Assembly: GCF_900101495.1 (NCBI RefSeq)
Contig: NZ_FMUS01000001.1
Span: 279,396-343,395, forward strand
Reading direction: 5' to 3'
From: Alkaliphilus peptidifermentans DSM 18978
GTDB lineage: Bacteria; Bacillota; Clostridia; Peptostreptococcales; Natronincolaceae
Length of the DNA stretch: 64,000 nt
The notes under the pieces are model-generated. The model was given only the letters and a program-made list of their open reading frames with translations. It did not search any database and was not told the origin of the DNA. Positions 56,137 through 64,000 of the stretch are shown piece after piece. Each line of letters starts with the position of its first letter. Positions within the stretch are counted from its first letter, which is position 1. A program made the translations under genes and the position numbers.

Positions 56137-57160
56137 TTGTAGTACCTCCTAAGTTGATAGGTCTCTCCACTTTAGGTGCCCGTGGGTCTTGTAACCAGCA
56201 AGATACCCTATGGCTATCTGTTATTGACGTCTCTTCAGGTTTTTTTTCTAAGCAAATTTCCATGGCATATTCACACCTTGATGCAAATGGACACCCCTCC
56301 AGCGGAAGTATTAAGTCAGGTGGTGTTCCTTTTAATGGATGCAGCTCTGCCTTACATTCAATATCCAGCCTTGGTACTGAATTTAAAAGAGCCCAGGTAT
56401 AGGGATGCTTACTCTCATAAAATATTTCATATTTATTTCCTGTTTCTATTACGTGTCCAGCATACATCACCTGTACTCTATCAGCAAAGTTTGCAACCAC
56501 CCCAAGATCATGGGTAACTATAACAACGGAGGTATTGAATTCTCTTTTAAGCTCATTTAAAAGTTCAATTATTTGTGCTTGAATTGTAACATCCAATGCT
56601 GTAGTGGGTTCATCTGCAATAAGGATTTTAGGGCTGCATGAAAGGGCTATGGCAATCATTACTCTTTGTCTCATACCACCGGAAAGCTGATGGGGATACG
56701 ATTTAATCCTCTCTTTAGCATTTGGTATATTTACTATTTCCAAGAGTCTTATAGCTTCGTTAATTGCTTGTTTTTTCTTTATTTTCTTATGTATTATTAA
56801 GCTTTCAGCAATTTGATTCCCTATCGTCATGGTTGGATTTAATGAAGTCATAGGGTCTTGAAATATCATGCTGATATCTCCGCCTCGAAAATGTTGCAGA
56901 CGTTTTTTGTTCATTTTAAGAACATTTTCTCCGTTAAAAATAATTTGAGAACCTTCTTTAATTATGGCAGGTGGTTCCTTTAATAATCTCAATATAGCTT
57001 TTGCCGTTACTGTTTTGCCACAACCTGATTCACCCACTATAGCAAGGGTTTCTCCCTTTTTTAGATCAAAGCTTACGCCTCTTACTGCTTTTACTTCACC
57101 TGCATAGGTTTTAAAGGAAACTTTCAAATCTTTAACTTCTAATATACTACTCACTGCCAC
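56129..57160 (-). CDS. oppD: Oligopeptide ABC transporter ATPase OppD
   Basis: 343 residues. Walker A GESGCGKT, signature LSGGMRQR, Walker B ILIADEPTTALDV, His switch VTHDLGV, and the C-terminal Cys-rich tail (GCPFASRCEYAMEIC). Partner of OppF. Starts 6 bases after oppC. Confidence 0.93.
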   Translation of the reverse strand: MAVSSILEVKDLKVSFKTYAGEVKAVRGVSFDLKKGETLAIVGESGCGKTVTAKAILRLLKEPPAIIKEGSQIIFNGENVLKMNKKRLQHFRGGDISMIFQDPMTSLNPTMTIGNQIAESLIIHKKIKKKQAINEAIRLLEIVNIPNAKERIKSYPHQLSGGMRQRVMIAIALSCSPKILIADEPTTALDVTIQAQIIELLNELKREFNTSVVIVTHDLGVVANFADRVQVMYAGHVIETGNKYEIFYESKHPYTWALLNSVPRLDIECKAELHPLKGTPPDLILPLEGCPFASRCEYAMEICLEKKPEETSITDSHRVSCWLQDPRAPKVERPINLGGTTNE

Positions 57161-57166
57161 CCCTCC

Positions 57167-58075
57167 TTATTGTCTCAATTTAGGATCTAGTGCATCTCTT
57201 AATCCGTCACCTAGTAATGTAAACGATAACATTGTTAGTCCTATCATCAAAGCTGGAAAAAATAGCTGATATGGGTGGAATATAAATGTTTGTTGAGCAG
57301 CTGATGCAAGTGCCCCCCATGATGTGCCCGGTGGTTGAATTCCGAGCCCTATATAGGAAAGAAATGCTTCAGCAAAAATATATCCAGGCACATCAAAGGA
57401 GATTGCCACTATAATTATACCGAGACAATTTGGTATCAAATGTTTAACAATGATCTTCCAAGGCTTTACTCCTAACGCCTCTGCAGCCATTATAAATTCT
57501 TGTTGCTTTAATTGCAGCATTTGCCCCCTTACCAGTCTTGCAATGCCGCACCAGCCTGCAAGGGTTAAAGCCAGTAACATAGTTCCTATGCTTCGAGAAT
57601 CTAAAATGATTGATATAAGAATTACCAATATTAAGTAGGGTAATGAAATTAAAATCTCCACTATTCTCATCATAATGGTATCTACTCTGCCACCGAAATA
57701 TGCAGCTATCGAACCATAGATACTGCCTACAACAGTTGCTATTAATGCACCTGTTAACCCTATAATCATTGAAATTCTTCCACCTTGCCATACTCTTGAA
57801 AAAATATCACGCCCTAATGCATCTGTTCCAAACCAATGTTCAACACTGGGCCTTTGATTAATCATTGAAGAATTAATTTCTTTATAGTCGTGACCACTGA
57901 TAGAAGGACCTATAATAGTCATAATAACAATTGTTGCAAGTATGAAAATAGCTACTATAGCCACTTTGTTTGTTTTAAGTCTTCTCCAGGCATCCTTCCA
58001 ATAGCTCACACTTTCTCGAGCTATAACTTCCTTTTCTTTATTCTCTACAGCAACTGGTCTAAAAGCTGTTTCCAT
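57167..58075 (-). CDS. oppC: Oligopeptide ABC transporter permease OppC
   Basis: 302 residues. Cytoplasmic N-tail of about 35 residues, six membrane segments, EAA loop EALGVKPWKIIVKHLIPN near 205, and HWFGTDALGRDIFSRV, the OppC/DppC signature. 12 bases after oppB. Confidence 0.93.
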   Translation of the reverse strand: METAFRPVAVENKEKEVIARESVSYWKDAWRRLKTNKVAIVAIFILATIVIMTIIGPSISGHDYKEINSSMINQRPSVEHWFGTDALGRDIFSRVWQGGRISMIIGLTGALIATVVGSIYGSIAAYFGGRVDTIMMRIVEILISLPYLILVILISIILDSRSIGTMLLALTLAGWCGIARLVRGQMLQLKQQEFIMAAEALGVKPWKIIVKHLIPNCLGIIIVAISFDVPGYIFAEAFLSYIGLGIQPPGTSWGALASAAQQTFIFHPYQLFFPALMIGLTMLSFTLLGDGLRDALDPKLRQ

Positions 58076-58087
58076 TGTTTTAACCTC

Positions 58088-59023
58088 CTACCTGCTATTT
58101 TTAGAAACTCTAATTCTAGGATCAACAACTCCATATAATATATCTACAACTAACTGGGATATTATAAATAATGAAGCAAAGAAAACAGTTGTCCCAATTA
58201 TCATTGTATAGTCCCTATCATTTATGGAATTTATATAATAAAATCCAAGACCTGGAATTCCAAAAATCCTTTCTATTACAAAGGCTCCTGTAAAGATTCC
58301 TGCTATTTGAGGTCCAAGTATTGTAAGGGCGGGAAGTATTGCATTCCTAAAAATATGCTTTCTAATGATATTAAACTCAGAAACGCCTTTTGCCTTTGCT
58401 GTTAGTATGTAATCTTGATTTACAATCTCCAGTACATTTGAGCGCATGTACCTGGCATAGGTGGCAATGGAGCCAAAGCACATTGCTATTGAGGGTAGTA
58501 TTGTATGTTTAAATTTCCCCCAACCCGTTGTGGGAAGCAATTCTAGTTTTGCTGTAAAGAAATATTGTAATAGTGCTGCAATTATAAAGAGTGGTATTGA
58601 AACACCAAGAATTGCAATAAACATAACTAGAAAGTCTGGCCATCTATTTCTGTTTAGTGCTGCTATAATACCTAAAGTAATTCCTATTGTCACTCCCATT
58701 GCCAGGGCTTGAATACCTAGCCTACCAGAAACCTTAGAATTTTTTGATATTGTTTCTGTTACAGATCTACCTGGATATACTAAAGATTCGCCTAAATCAC
58801 CCTTCGTTATTAAATTTTTCATAAATATACCATATTGAACAACAACTGGCTTATCCAATCCATATCGCTGATAATAGTTTTGCTGTATTTGCTCTGGCAA
58901 TTTCCTTGCCATATTTGCCAAAGGATCACCTGGTATGCTATGCATTAGTAAAAAGGTAAGTGTTATGATTATCCATAGTGTTAGTAGCATCAATCCTACA
59001 CGTTTCAGTATATATCTGCCCAT
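58088..59023 (-). CDS. oppB: Oligopeptide ABC transporter permease OppB
   Basis: 311 residues. Six membrane segments; start MGRYILKRVGLMLLTLW and TFLLMHSIPGDPL are DppB/OppB hallmarks; EAA loop AKGVSEFNIIRKHIFRNA near 200. Confidence 0.93.
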   Translation of the reverse strand: MGRYILKRVGLMLLTLWIIITLTFLLMHSIPGDPLANMARKLPEQIQQNYYQRYGLDKPVVVQYGIFMKNLITKGDLGESLVYPGRSVTETISKNSKVSGRLGIQALAMGVTIGITLGIIAALNRNRWPDFLVMFIAILGVSIPLFIIAALLQYFFTAKLELLPTTGWGKFKHTILPSIAMCFGSIATYARYMRSNVLEIVNQDYILTAKAKGVSEFNIIRKHIFRNAILPALTILGPQIAGIFTGAFVIERIFGIPGLGFYYINSINDRDYTMIIGTTVFFASLFIISQLVVDILYGVVDPRIRVSKNSR

Positions 59024-59049
59024 AAGCTTCCCCCTAACTTCTTTAAAAG

Positions 59050-59082
59050 ACAGCAGTTTGTAGTTGAACTACAAACTGCTAT
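59050..59082 (-). terminator. Hairpin between oppA and oppB
   Basis: AGCAGTTTGTAG pairs with CTACAAACTGCT (59052-59063/59069-59080), short T tail on the minus strand. Probably a partial terminator or processing hairpin that gives oppA more mRNA than oppBCDF. Confidence 0.6.
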
Positions 59083-59092
59083 TAATATTTAT

Positions 59093-60778
59093 TTATCTGC
59101 CTTGGGTATAACCATATTTGTATCCGGATGTACCAAGGGGTGTTACTCCAATATCATTAACATATTTATACCTAAATATATTGATTCTTGGATGTACAGT
59201 TGGTACTAAAACCGATGCTTCGTATAATAAAATTTCTTCTGCTTCCCTGAAGTATTCTAACCTCTTAGCAGGATCCATTTCACTGGCTGCCAATGCAATT
59301 AGCTCATCATATCTTTCATCTGACCATCCTGTCTCAATAGCTGTTGATGTAGATGTCATTAAGCTCATAAGTGACGCTGGATCGTTGAACTCTGCACCCC
59401 ATCCCATGTAGCCAATTTGAACTTCTCCCCTTGACGCCATTTGAGAGAATACTGGCCATTCAACCTGCTCTATTTCCACATTCACACCAAGATTTCTATT
59501 ATACATCTGTTGAATATATTCGCCATAGTTTCTAAACCATTGGTCTGTTGATCCCAGGGTTACTTTTATTGTTAAGTCTGCAGGATCTGTACTTCTACCT
59601 AACTCTTGTAACCCTTTAATTAAAAGTTCTTTTGGATCATTTTCTTCAGCTATCCTTTTAACAGGTCCCGGAACTAAAGATCTGTACTCATCATCACCTA
59701 TAGTTATGCTGGGTGCCACCCAGCCGTAGGCTGGAGTATTTACACCATGAAAAATAACATTAGCCATCTCTTCTCTATCTAATCCTATTGAAAAGGCTTT
59801 TCTTATATTAACATTTTGAAAAACATCATCTCTTGTGTTAAAGAACATAAAAAATGTACTGGGCCTTACCACCTCAAAATGGTTTAGTTTATCATTATTT
59901 ATAAATCTTTGTCTCCAGTCAGGGTTATTGGCAATTGCTATATCAATTGATCCATTTGACAATGAGTTGTAAACAGCATTTTCATCTTGAATTATTTTTA
60001 AATTAACATTATCTAAGCTCACTGTTTCTGCATCCCAATAATTGTGATTTTTATTTAGTATCAGTTCGCTATTATGTACCCAGGTTCCCAGTACAAAGGG
60101 CCCATTATATACAATCTTATCAATCTGTGTACCATAGCTATCTCCATGTAGCGCTACTACATCTTCTCTTTGTGGCATCATAACTCTTTGATATGTTAGA
60201 GCCAGGAAATAAGGTGTTGGTGCTTCAAGTGTTATTTCTAGTGTTTCATCATCTAATGATCTAACTCCTAATTCATCTATTGATAACTCTCCACTATTTA
60301 CCTTTGAAGCATTTTTAATTGGTTCCAATAGGTATGCATAGGGTGAAGCTGTTTCCTGTGCTACTGATCTTTTTATTCCATATTCATAGTCCTGTGCCCT
60401 TACAGGAACACCATCTGACCATTTGTTGGGTCTTATTTTAAATGTCCAAACGGTACCATCCTCATTGTGTTCCCAAGATTCAGCCCCAGCTGCTGCTAAG
60501 TAATTGCTTTGATTCTCGTCCTCTTCAAGTCTTGTAAGTGGTTCCAATACATTGTTAAGTACTCTATTACTATACATATCTGAACCTTTAGATGGATCTA
60601 ATGTTGTGGGTTCAGCTTCTAAGACTAAATTAAGATACTGCTCTCTGTCAATTCCACTGCTTTCTTGTAGCCCTTCATCAGCAACATTGTTACTAACATC
60701 TTCGGAACTACATCCAACTAATCCTACTACAGCCAGTAGTAATGATAGAAGTATTGCCAAAAACATTTTACCCTTCAT
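59093..60778 (-). CDS. oppA: Oligopeptide-binding lipoprotein OppA
   Basis: 561 residues from ATG 60778 (AAAGGGGGA before it). Lipobox LVGC with Cys23. Family SBP_bac_5 (DppA/OppA): TLDPSKGSDMYSN, WSDGVPVRAQDY, and a C-terminal RYDELIALAASEMDPAKR. Captures peptides outside the membrane and hands them to OppBCDF. Peptide specificity unknown. Promoter not clear in the 250-base gap upstream. Confidence 0.93.
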   Translation of the reverse strand: MKGKMFLAILLSLLLAVVGLVGCSSEDVSNNVADEGLQESSGIDREQYLNLVLEAEPTTLDPSKGSDMYSNRVLNNVLEPLTRLEEDENQSNYLAAAGAESWEHNEDGTVWTFKIRPNKWSDGVPVRAQDYEYGIKRSVAQETASPYAYLLEPIKNASKVNSGELSIDELGVRSLDDETLEITLEAPTPYFLALTYQRVMMPQREDVVALHGDSYGTQIDKIVYNGPFVLGTWVHNSELILNKNHNYWDAETVSLDNVNLKIIQDENAVYNSLSNGSIDIAIANNPDWRQRFINNDKLNHFEVVRPSTFFMFFNTRDDVFQNVNIRKAFSIGLDREEMANVIFHGVNTPAYGWVAPSITIGDDEYRSLVPGPVKRIAEENDPKELLIKGLQELGRSTDPADLTIKVTLGSTDQWFRNYGEYIQQMYNRNLGVNVEIEQVEWPVFSQMASRGEVQIGYMGWGAEFNDPASLMSLMTSTSTAIETGWSDERYDELIALAASEMDPAKRLEYFREAEEILLYEASVLVPTVHPRINIFRYKYVNDIGVTPLGTSGYKYGYTQGR

Positions 60779-61028
60779 AAATAATCCCCCTTTAATTAGG
60801 TAGTGTCTACTCAACACTCCTTTTGGTTAATCAATTTATAATAAAGGATTACATATGTTAGCATGTAAGCCCCTTATATATTGTTATAAGCATCCTAGTG
60901 ATAATTTGTTAAAAAATATACAATCAGATATTTATATAGATGTAATCTATTAAATATCTGTTCATTATAGGTATAGTCCTATTATAGAAAATTTTCTAAC
61001 AATAGTCAATAATCTTCTAACAAGTTAA

Positions 61029-62258
61029 TTAATCTTCAATTACTGCCTGAATTGCTTTATCCTCCAATAGGATTGCACTTATGCTTGCATCGGTCTCAAT
61101 ATGTGGTGAAGTTCTAGTCTCCATATTAATACTGTAGTTTACATTTATTCCAAGTTCACTACTGAATCGTATAATAAAGCCACTGTTTGGCAAATAAGCA
61201 AAAGGAATTTCTCTAAATACCCTATCGCCTCCAGTTGTTTCTCCTATCAATGTTGCAAATCCAGAGTCCTTTGCAAAAGAAGCGAATTTTTCTGCTGATG
61301 AAAAGACATATCTATCCACTAAAAGATACACCCTGCCTTGAAAATTAATTTTGTTCCATGGTTGAACAGTTACATAGTTTTTTTCGTACCTATCGAAATT
61401 CTTTCTAACCTCTGGAGGAAATTTAAGCAATATGTCATCATTTAAGTCTTCTATAGAACTGGCTCCTCCCACTTGATACATTTCATATTTGTCCCTATAA
61501 TCACCTCTATAAAAAGAATAATATTCTACTACCATTTCTTCATCTACTAAAAACCCCACAATATTTCTCCAATAATCATCAAATCCTCCTGTATTTCCTC
61601 TTATATCAATAATCAGCTTTGGGTAGTCTTCAACTCCCTTAAGAAAATTTTCTATCTTATGATAGTCCTCCCTTATATGGTTTGCCGACATTGATTTTAT
61701 TGCCATGTAAGCAACTTCATTTTCTATAACAATTTCTGTATCTAAAACATCATCTTGTATAATTAAAAAATCATATTCTTCATTAATCTCAATATTATTC
61801 ACATCTCCATCAAAATTGTATCTTTCTTTAGATTTCTCATAGTTTAAAATTTCGTGTTGATACGGATAAAAGTGTTTATAGAAACGTTTATACATTTCCC
61901 CATTAAAAACATTAACGTGAGAATTATTTAAATCACTTAATATCTCATCAATTGCAACAAAGAACTCAGCATCATTGGTTGTATTTTTGATTTTTCTTGT
62001 ATAATTTCTCTTGTTACCTAACCAATCCACATTATTTAATCTTTTGTTTACCTGAAAGAAGGAATAGTTATCTTCTAATAGGCTATACATATGTTCAAAA
62101 TCTTCAAGTTTTTCTTCAGTAGTTAAGTTTGTCTCAATTATTCCATAGTAATCGGCTTCCATAGCTACTGTTGAGGGCTTTGAGCCTCGACTACAGGCTG
62201 AAAGAAGTAGTATGGAGAGTATAAAATAGAGAAAGCTGAGCCTTACATATCTTTTCAT
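61029..62258 (-). CDS. S41-family peptidase lipoprotein
   Basis: 409 residues. Lipobox LLLSAC with Cys22. Extracellular S41 (C-terminal processing peptidase) core: DIRGNTGGFDDYWRN near 215-228 and YVFSSAEKFASFAK near 310 with the candidate nucleophile Ser, then GETTGGDR. No PDZ domain is evident, which fits the tricorn/RBP-like subgroup. The next operon downstream is oppA-F-tldDE. I infer a surface protease that supplies peptides, or one that processes a single substrate. Confidence 0.82.
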   Translation of the reverse strand: MKRYVRLSFLYFILSILLLSACSRGSKPSTVAMEADYYGIIETNLTTEEKLEDFEHMYSLLEDNYSFFQVNKRLNNVDWLGNKRNYTRKIKNTTNDAEFFVAIDEILSDLNNSHVNVFNGEMYKRFYKHFYPYQHEILNYEKSKERYNFDGDVNNIEINEEYDFLIIQDDVLDTEIVIENEVAYMAIKSMSANHIREDYHKIENFLKGVEDYPKLIIDIRGNTGGFDDYWRNIVGFLVDEEMVVEYYSFYRGDYRDKYEMYQVGGASSIEDLNDDILLKFPPEVRKNFDRYEKNYVTVQPWNKINFQGRVYLLVDRYVFSSAEKFASFAKDSGFATLIGETTGGDRVFREIPFAYLPNSGFIIRFSSELGINVNYSINMETRTSPHIETDASISAILLEDKAIQAVIED

Positions 62259-62496
62259 TATAATACCTCCTAATTATTTAGTTTAGTATTAACCAATTTA
62301 ATATGTGTTTTAAAATACCTATAAAAACATCTATTTCTTAAAATTATAAATCAAATTTATATGTTATTCAAACATTTTCTATTAACTAGTTAGAAACCCA
62401 TCTAACTATTCACCTTGTATGTATTGATTTAACTTCTTTATTATTGTATTATTAATAAGTGAAACATATAAAATATATTCAAAAGGGGATGATTGG

Positions 62497-63558
62497 GTGA
62501 GTTATAATATTAAGTATAATAAAGCAATAGAATTTATTTCGGCAATTCTTAAATACACAAGATCTAAATCTCATGAAGTCAATTGGAACATTGACGACAT
62601 TGTTTACGATCCTGCCAATAGCTATTTAGATCTGGTACCATCAAAGGAAGTAAAGGATTGGCTTAAATATGTAGATGAGAACATACCTCCTTTTCTTCGT
62701 AATGATATACTTTTCTTAGTAAATAAGCTATTTGGTGTTATGGACGTTTGCTTTAATTTGGTTATGGATAAGAATCTATCAGAGCCCATGGAAATCATCG
62801 AAGAGATTGAAAAAATTGATAGTTCTAAGCTGGTTGAAATGACCTTACATTTTTATCATTATTATCATTTAGATGATAAATTAGAAGATAATGATATAGT
62901 TCTTAAAAATGCCATCGCTAAAGAAAATTCCGAAGAAATAGACTCTTGTTTTATACAGATAAAAAAATATCCAAATGAGTATAAAAAACATTTTATTGAA
63001 TCCTTTACTTCATTTTATAACTTGTTTTTCCTCCCTTTTGAAGAACAAACCTATAGCTATATGGAGAAGATGCTTATGTCGCATATTGAACTTTCAGAAA
63101 AGGATCCAATTAATTTTATTAATACTATTGGGTTTGGCGATTATTCTAAAGTATTAAGTGAGTATGATGAAATCAAATTGTTTGTCAGTTATTACTTAGA
63201 TCACGGATTGTTTTATTTTGCGCAAGGAAAATCCTTCCCGTTGCTTTACGGAAAAACTATTGAGCATCGATTTAACAAAATAAAAATGCAAGATACCTAC
63301 AAGGCTTTATTTAAAGCTCTATCGGATGATAAAAGAATTGAAATTATTAAAATAACTTCAAAAAGACCTTGGTATAATAAAGAATTGGCTGATTATTTTA
63401 ATTTAACCACTGCGACTCTTTCTTATCATTTAAATTTACTTTTAGATTTAGGATTATTACATTTCGAGCCTAGTATTAATAATAGATATTATTATACTAC
63501 TAATAAAGAGAACCTTAAAAAGATTTTTGATATGGCCTTAAAAGACTTATTTGGTTAA
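62497..63558 (+). CDS. ArsR-type transcription regulator with long N-terminal domain
   Basis: 353 residues from GTG 62497 (GGGG before it). A helical N-terminal region of about 265 residues without membrane segments, unrecognised. A C-terminal winged helix-turn-helix of ArsR type follows (LFKALSDDKRIEIIK, LADYFNLTTATLSYHLNLL, about 270-335). No metal Cys pair is seen, so the signal is likely a ligand bound by the N-terminus. Divergent from the S41 gene across a 238-base gap that should hold both promoters. Confidence 0.8.
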   Translation: MSYNIKYNKAIEFISAILKYTRSKSHEVNWNIDDIVYDPANSYLDLVPSKEVKDWLKYVDENIPPFLRNDILFLVNKLFGVMDVCFNLVMDKNLSEPMEIIEEIEKIDSSKLVEMTLHFYHYYHLDDKLEDNDIVLKNAIAKENSEEIDSCFIQIKKYPNEYKKHFIESFTSFYNLFFLPFEEQTYSYMEKMLMSHIELSEKDPINFINTIGFGDYSKVLSEYDEIKLFVSYYLDHGLFYFAQGKSFPLLYGKTIEHRFNKIKMQDTYKALFKALSDDKRIEIIKITSKRPWYNKELADYFNLTTATLSYHLNLLLDLGLLHFEPSINNRYYYTTNKENLKKIFDMALKDLFG

Positions 63559-63611
63559 GTTAAGTTTAGTTTCTTTATTCTTTATTTTTAAGCAAATATA
63601 GTTTATTTCTA

Positions 63612-63635
63612 GAGGAGCCAAGGCTCCTTTTTTTG
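63612..63635 (+). terminator. Terminator after ArsR-type gene
   Basis: AGGAGCC AA GGCTCCT followed by TTTTTTT. Confidence 0.85.
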
Positions 63636-63644
63636 TTCAACAAA

Positions 63645-63668
63645 AAAACTCCCTAATAAGGAAGTTCA
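63645..63668 (-). terminator. Terminator-like hairpin, copy of the 5S terminator
   Basis: AACTCCCTA...AAGGAAGTT. Nearly the same as 63865-63888, so this block is a duplicate of the 5S end. Confidence 0.5.
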
Positions 63669-63680
63669 AAAAATATAAAA

Positions 63681-63838
63681 AACTGCAACGTCCTACTCTA
63701 CCATGAGTAGATAACCAAAGGCTTTGCTTTTGTGTTGGTCACTTAGTAAGCGATACAAAACTCATTTCATAATTTTTGCATTTTATAATGAGCTGTAGTT
63801 GAGCTAAAAAGCTTCCCTCCAAGCTCATATTAAGTGAA
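63681..63838 (-). pseudogene. Broken 5S rRNA remnant
   Basis: 63681-63702 matches the 3' end of the 5S gene (20 of 22 by eye) and 63810-63823 matches 63920-63933 (13 of 14). The sequence between is unrelated and about 105 bases long. I read this as a decayed 5S gene with an insertion, adjacent to the intact one. Confidence 0.55.
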
Positions 63839-63864
63839 GCTGCCTCATATTTGGACATAAAAAA

Positions 63865-63888
63865 ACTCCCTTATACTTAAGGAAGTTA
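63865..63888 (-). terminator. Terminator of the 5S/rRNA operon
   Basis: AACTCCCTTA / TAAGGAAGTT stem (one mismatch), T-rich tail, just after the 5S 3' end. Confidence 0.7.
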
Positions 63889-63896
63889 TTTTTAAA

Positions 63897-64000
63897 CCGC
63901 AACGTCCTACTCTCCCAGGCAGCTTCCCGCCAAGTACCATCAGCGCTGAAGGGCTTAACTTCTGTGTTCGGGATGGGAACAGGTGTGACCCCTTCGCTAT
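63897..64000 (-). rRNA. rrf: 5S ribosomal RNA, partial (5' end beyond window)
   Basis: 104 bases of the usual 117 or so. On the minus strand it reads AGGGGTCACACCTGTTCCCA, then CCATCCCGAACAC and CAGCGCTGATGG, to GTAGGACGTTGCGG. About a dozen bases at the 5' end lie outside. An rRNA operon is expected to the right. Confidence 0.95.

Overview
The window looks like a chromosomal segment of an AT-rich, low-GC Gram-positive anaerobe of the class Clostridia. The reasons are strong GGAGG-type ribosome binding sites with some GTG/TTG starts, a Bacillus/Clostridium-type long SRP RNA with an Alu domain, a serS T-box, an S6 leader ahead of rpsF-ssb-rpsR, SLH-anchored surface protein, YedF/DUF3343 sulfur/selenium carriers, a CsoR repressor and many chemoreceptors. 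An Alkaliphilus-like genus is plausible but cannot be proven from the sequence alone. About 43 of 49 protein genes read leftward (minus strand). serS, ffs, tadA and rpsF usually lie near oriC in this group, and a 5S rRNA gene (minus strand) sits at the right edge. I infer that the replication origin lies to the right and that an rRNA operon continues past base 64000.

Layout. 1-8.3 kb: end of a two-component system (response regulator, start of its kinase), a small CpxP/DUF2680-like exported protein, a ThiF/MoeB-like E1 enzyme, MltG, HflK-HflC, CopZ-CsoR, and a soluble chemoreceptor with a C-terminal Cache-like domain. 8.4-19.4 kb: two tandem L25/Ctc proteins, a single-copy (here) nested inverted-repeat element of about 190 bp, a first TldD-TldE pair with a small unknown gene, YibE/F, an ECF-S-like protein, rpsF-ssb-rpsR, an aminotransferase, DUF951 and a DUF4846 lipoprotein. 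19.4-31.1 kb: a ten-gene operon with an AfuA/HptA-like binding protein, phosphoglucomutase, ABC ATPase, fused permease, YesM-type kinase, AraC-type regulator, chemoreceptor, HAD phosphatase, NagB and a DUF1284-like protein. It would conventionally be called an iron transporter, but its content points to phosphorylated-sugar uptake and sensing.

31.3-36 kb: MscS, DUF3343, YedF, a divergent DUF2089-DUF4097 pair, SRP RNA, tRNA-Ser(GGA) and tadA. 36-44.5 kb: a 1641-residue SLH surface protein with nine Ig-like repeats, preceded on the same strand by three paralogous tail-collar (MdpB-like) proteins and a GNAT, then a stalk-domain exported protein. This is the least understood block. 44.6-52.2 kb: tRNA-Arg(CCT), serS with its T-box, a 64-residue unknown, a PfoR-type PTS IIC protein, the NAD repressor NiaR, and nadABC with a candidate operator over the start point.

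52.2-63.6 kb: a second TldE-TldD pair at the end of an oppABCDF operon, next to an S41 protease lipoprotein and a divergently transcribed ArsR-type regulator. Together these look like a peptide capture and processing unit. Decayed 5S rRNA fragments lie at 52.23 kb and 63.68-63.84 kb, and a true 5S gene runs off the right end. No CRISPR array, insertion sequence or recognisable prophage was seen.
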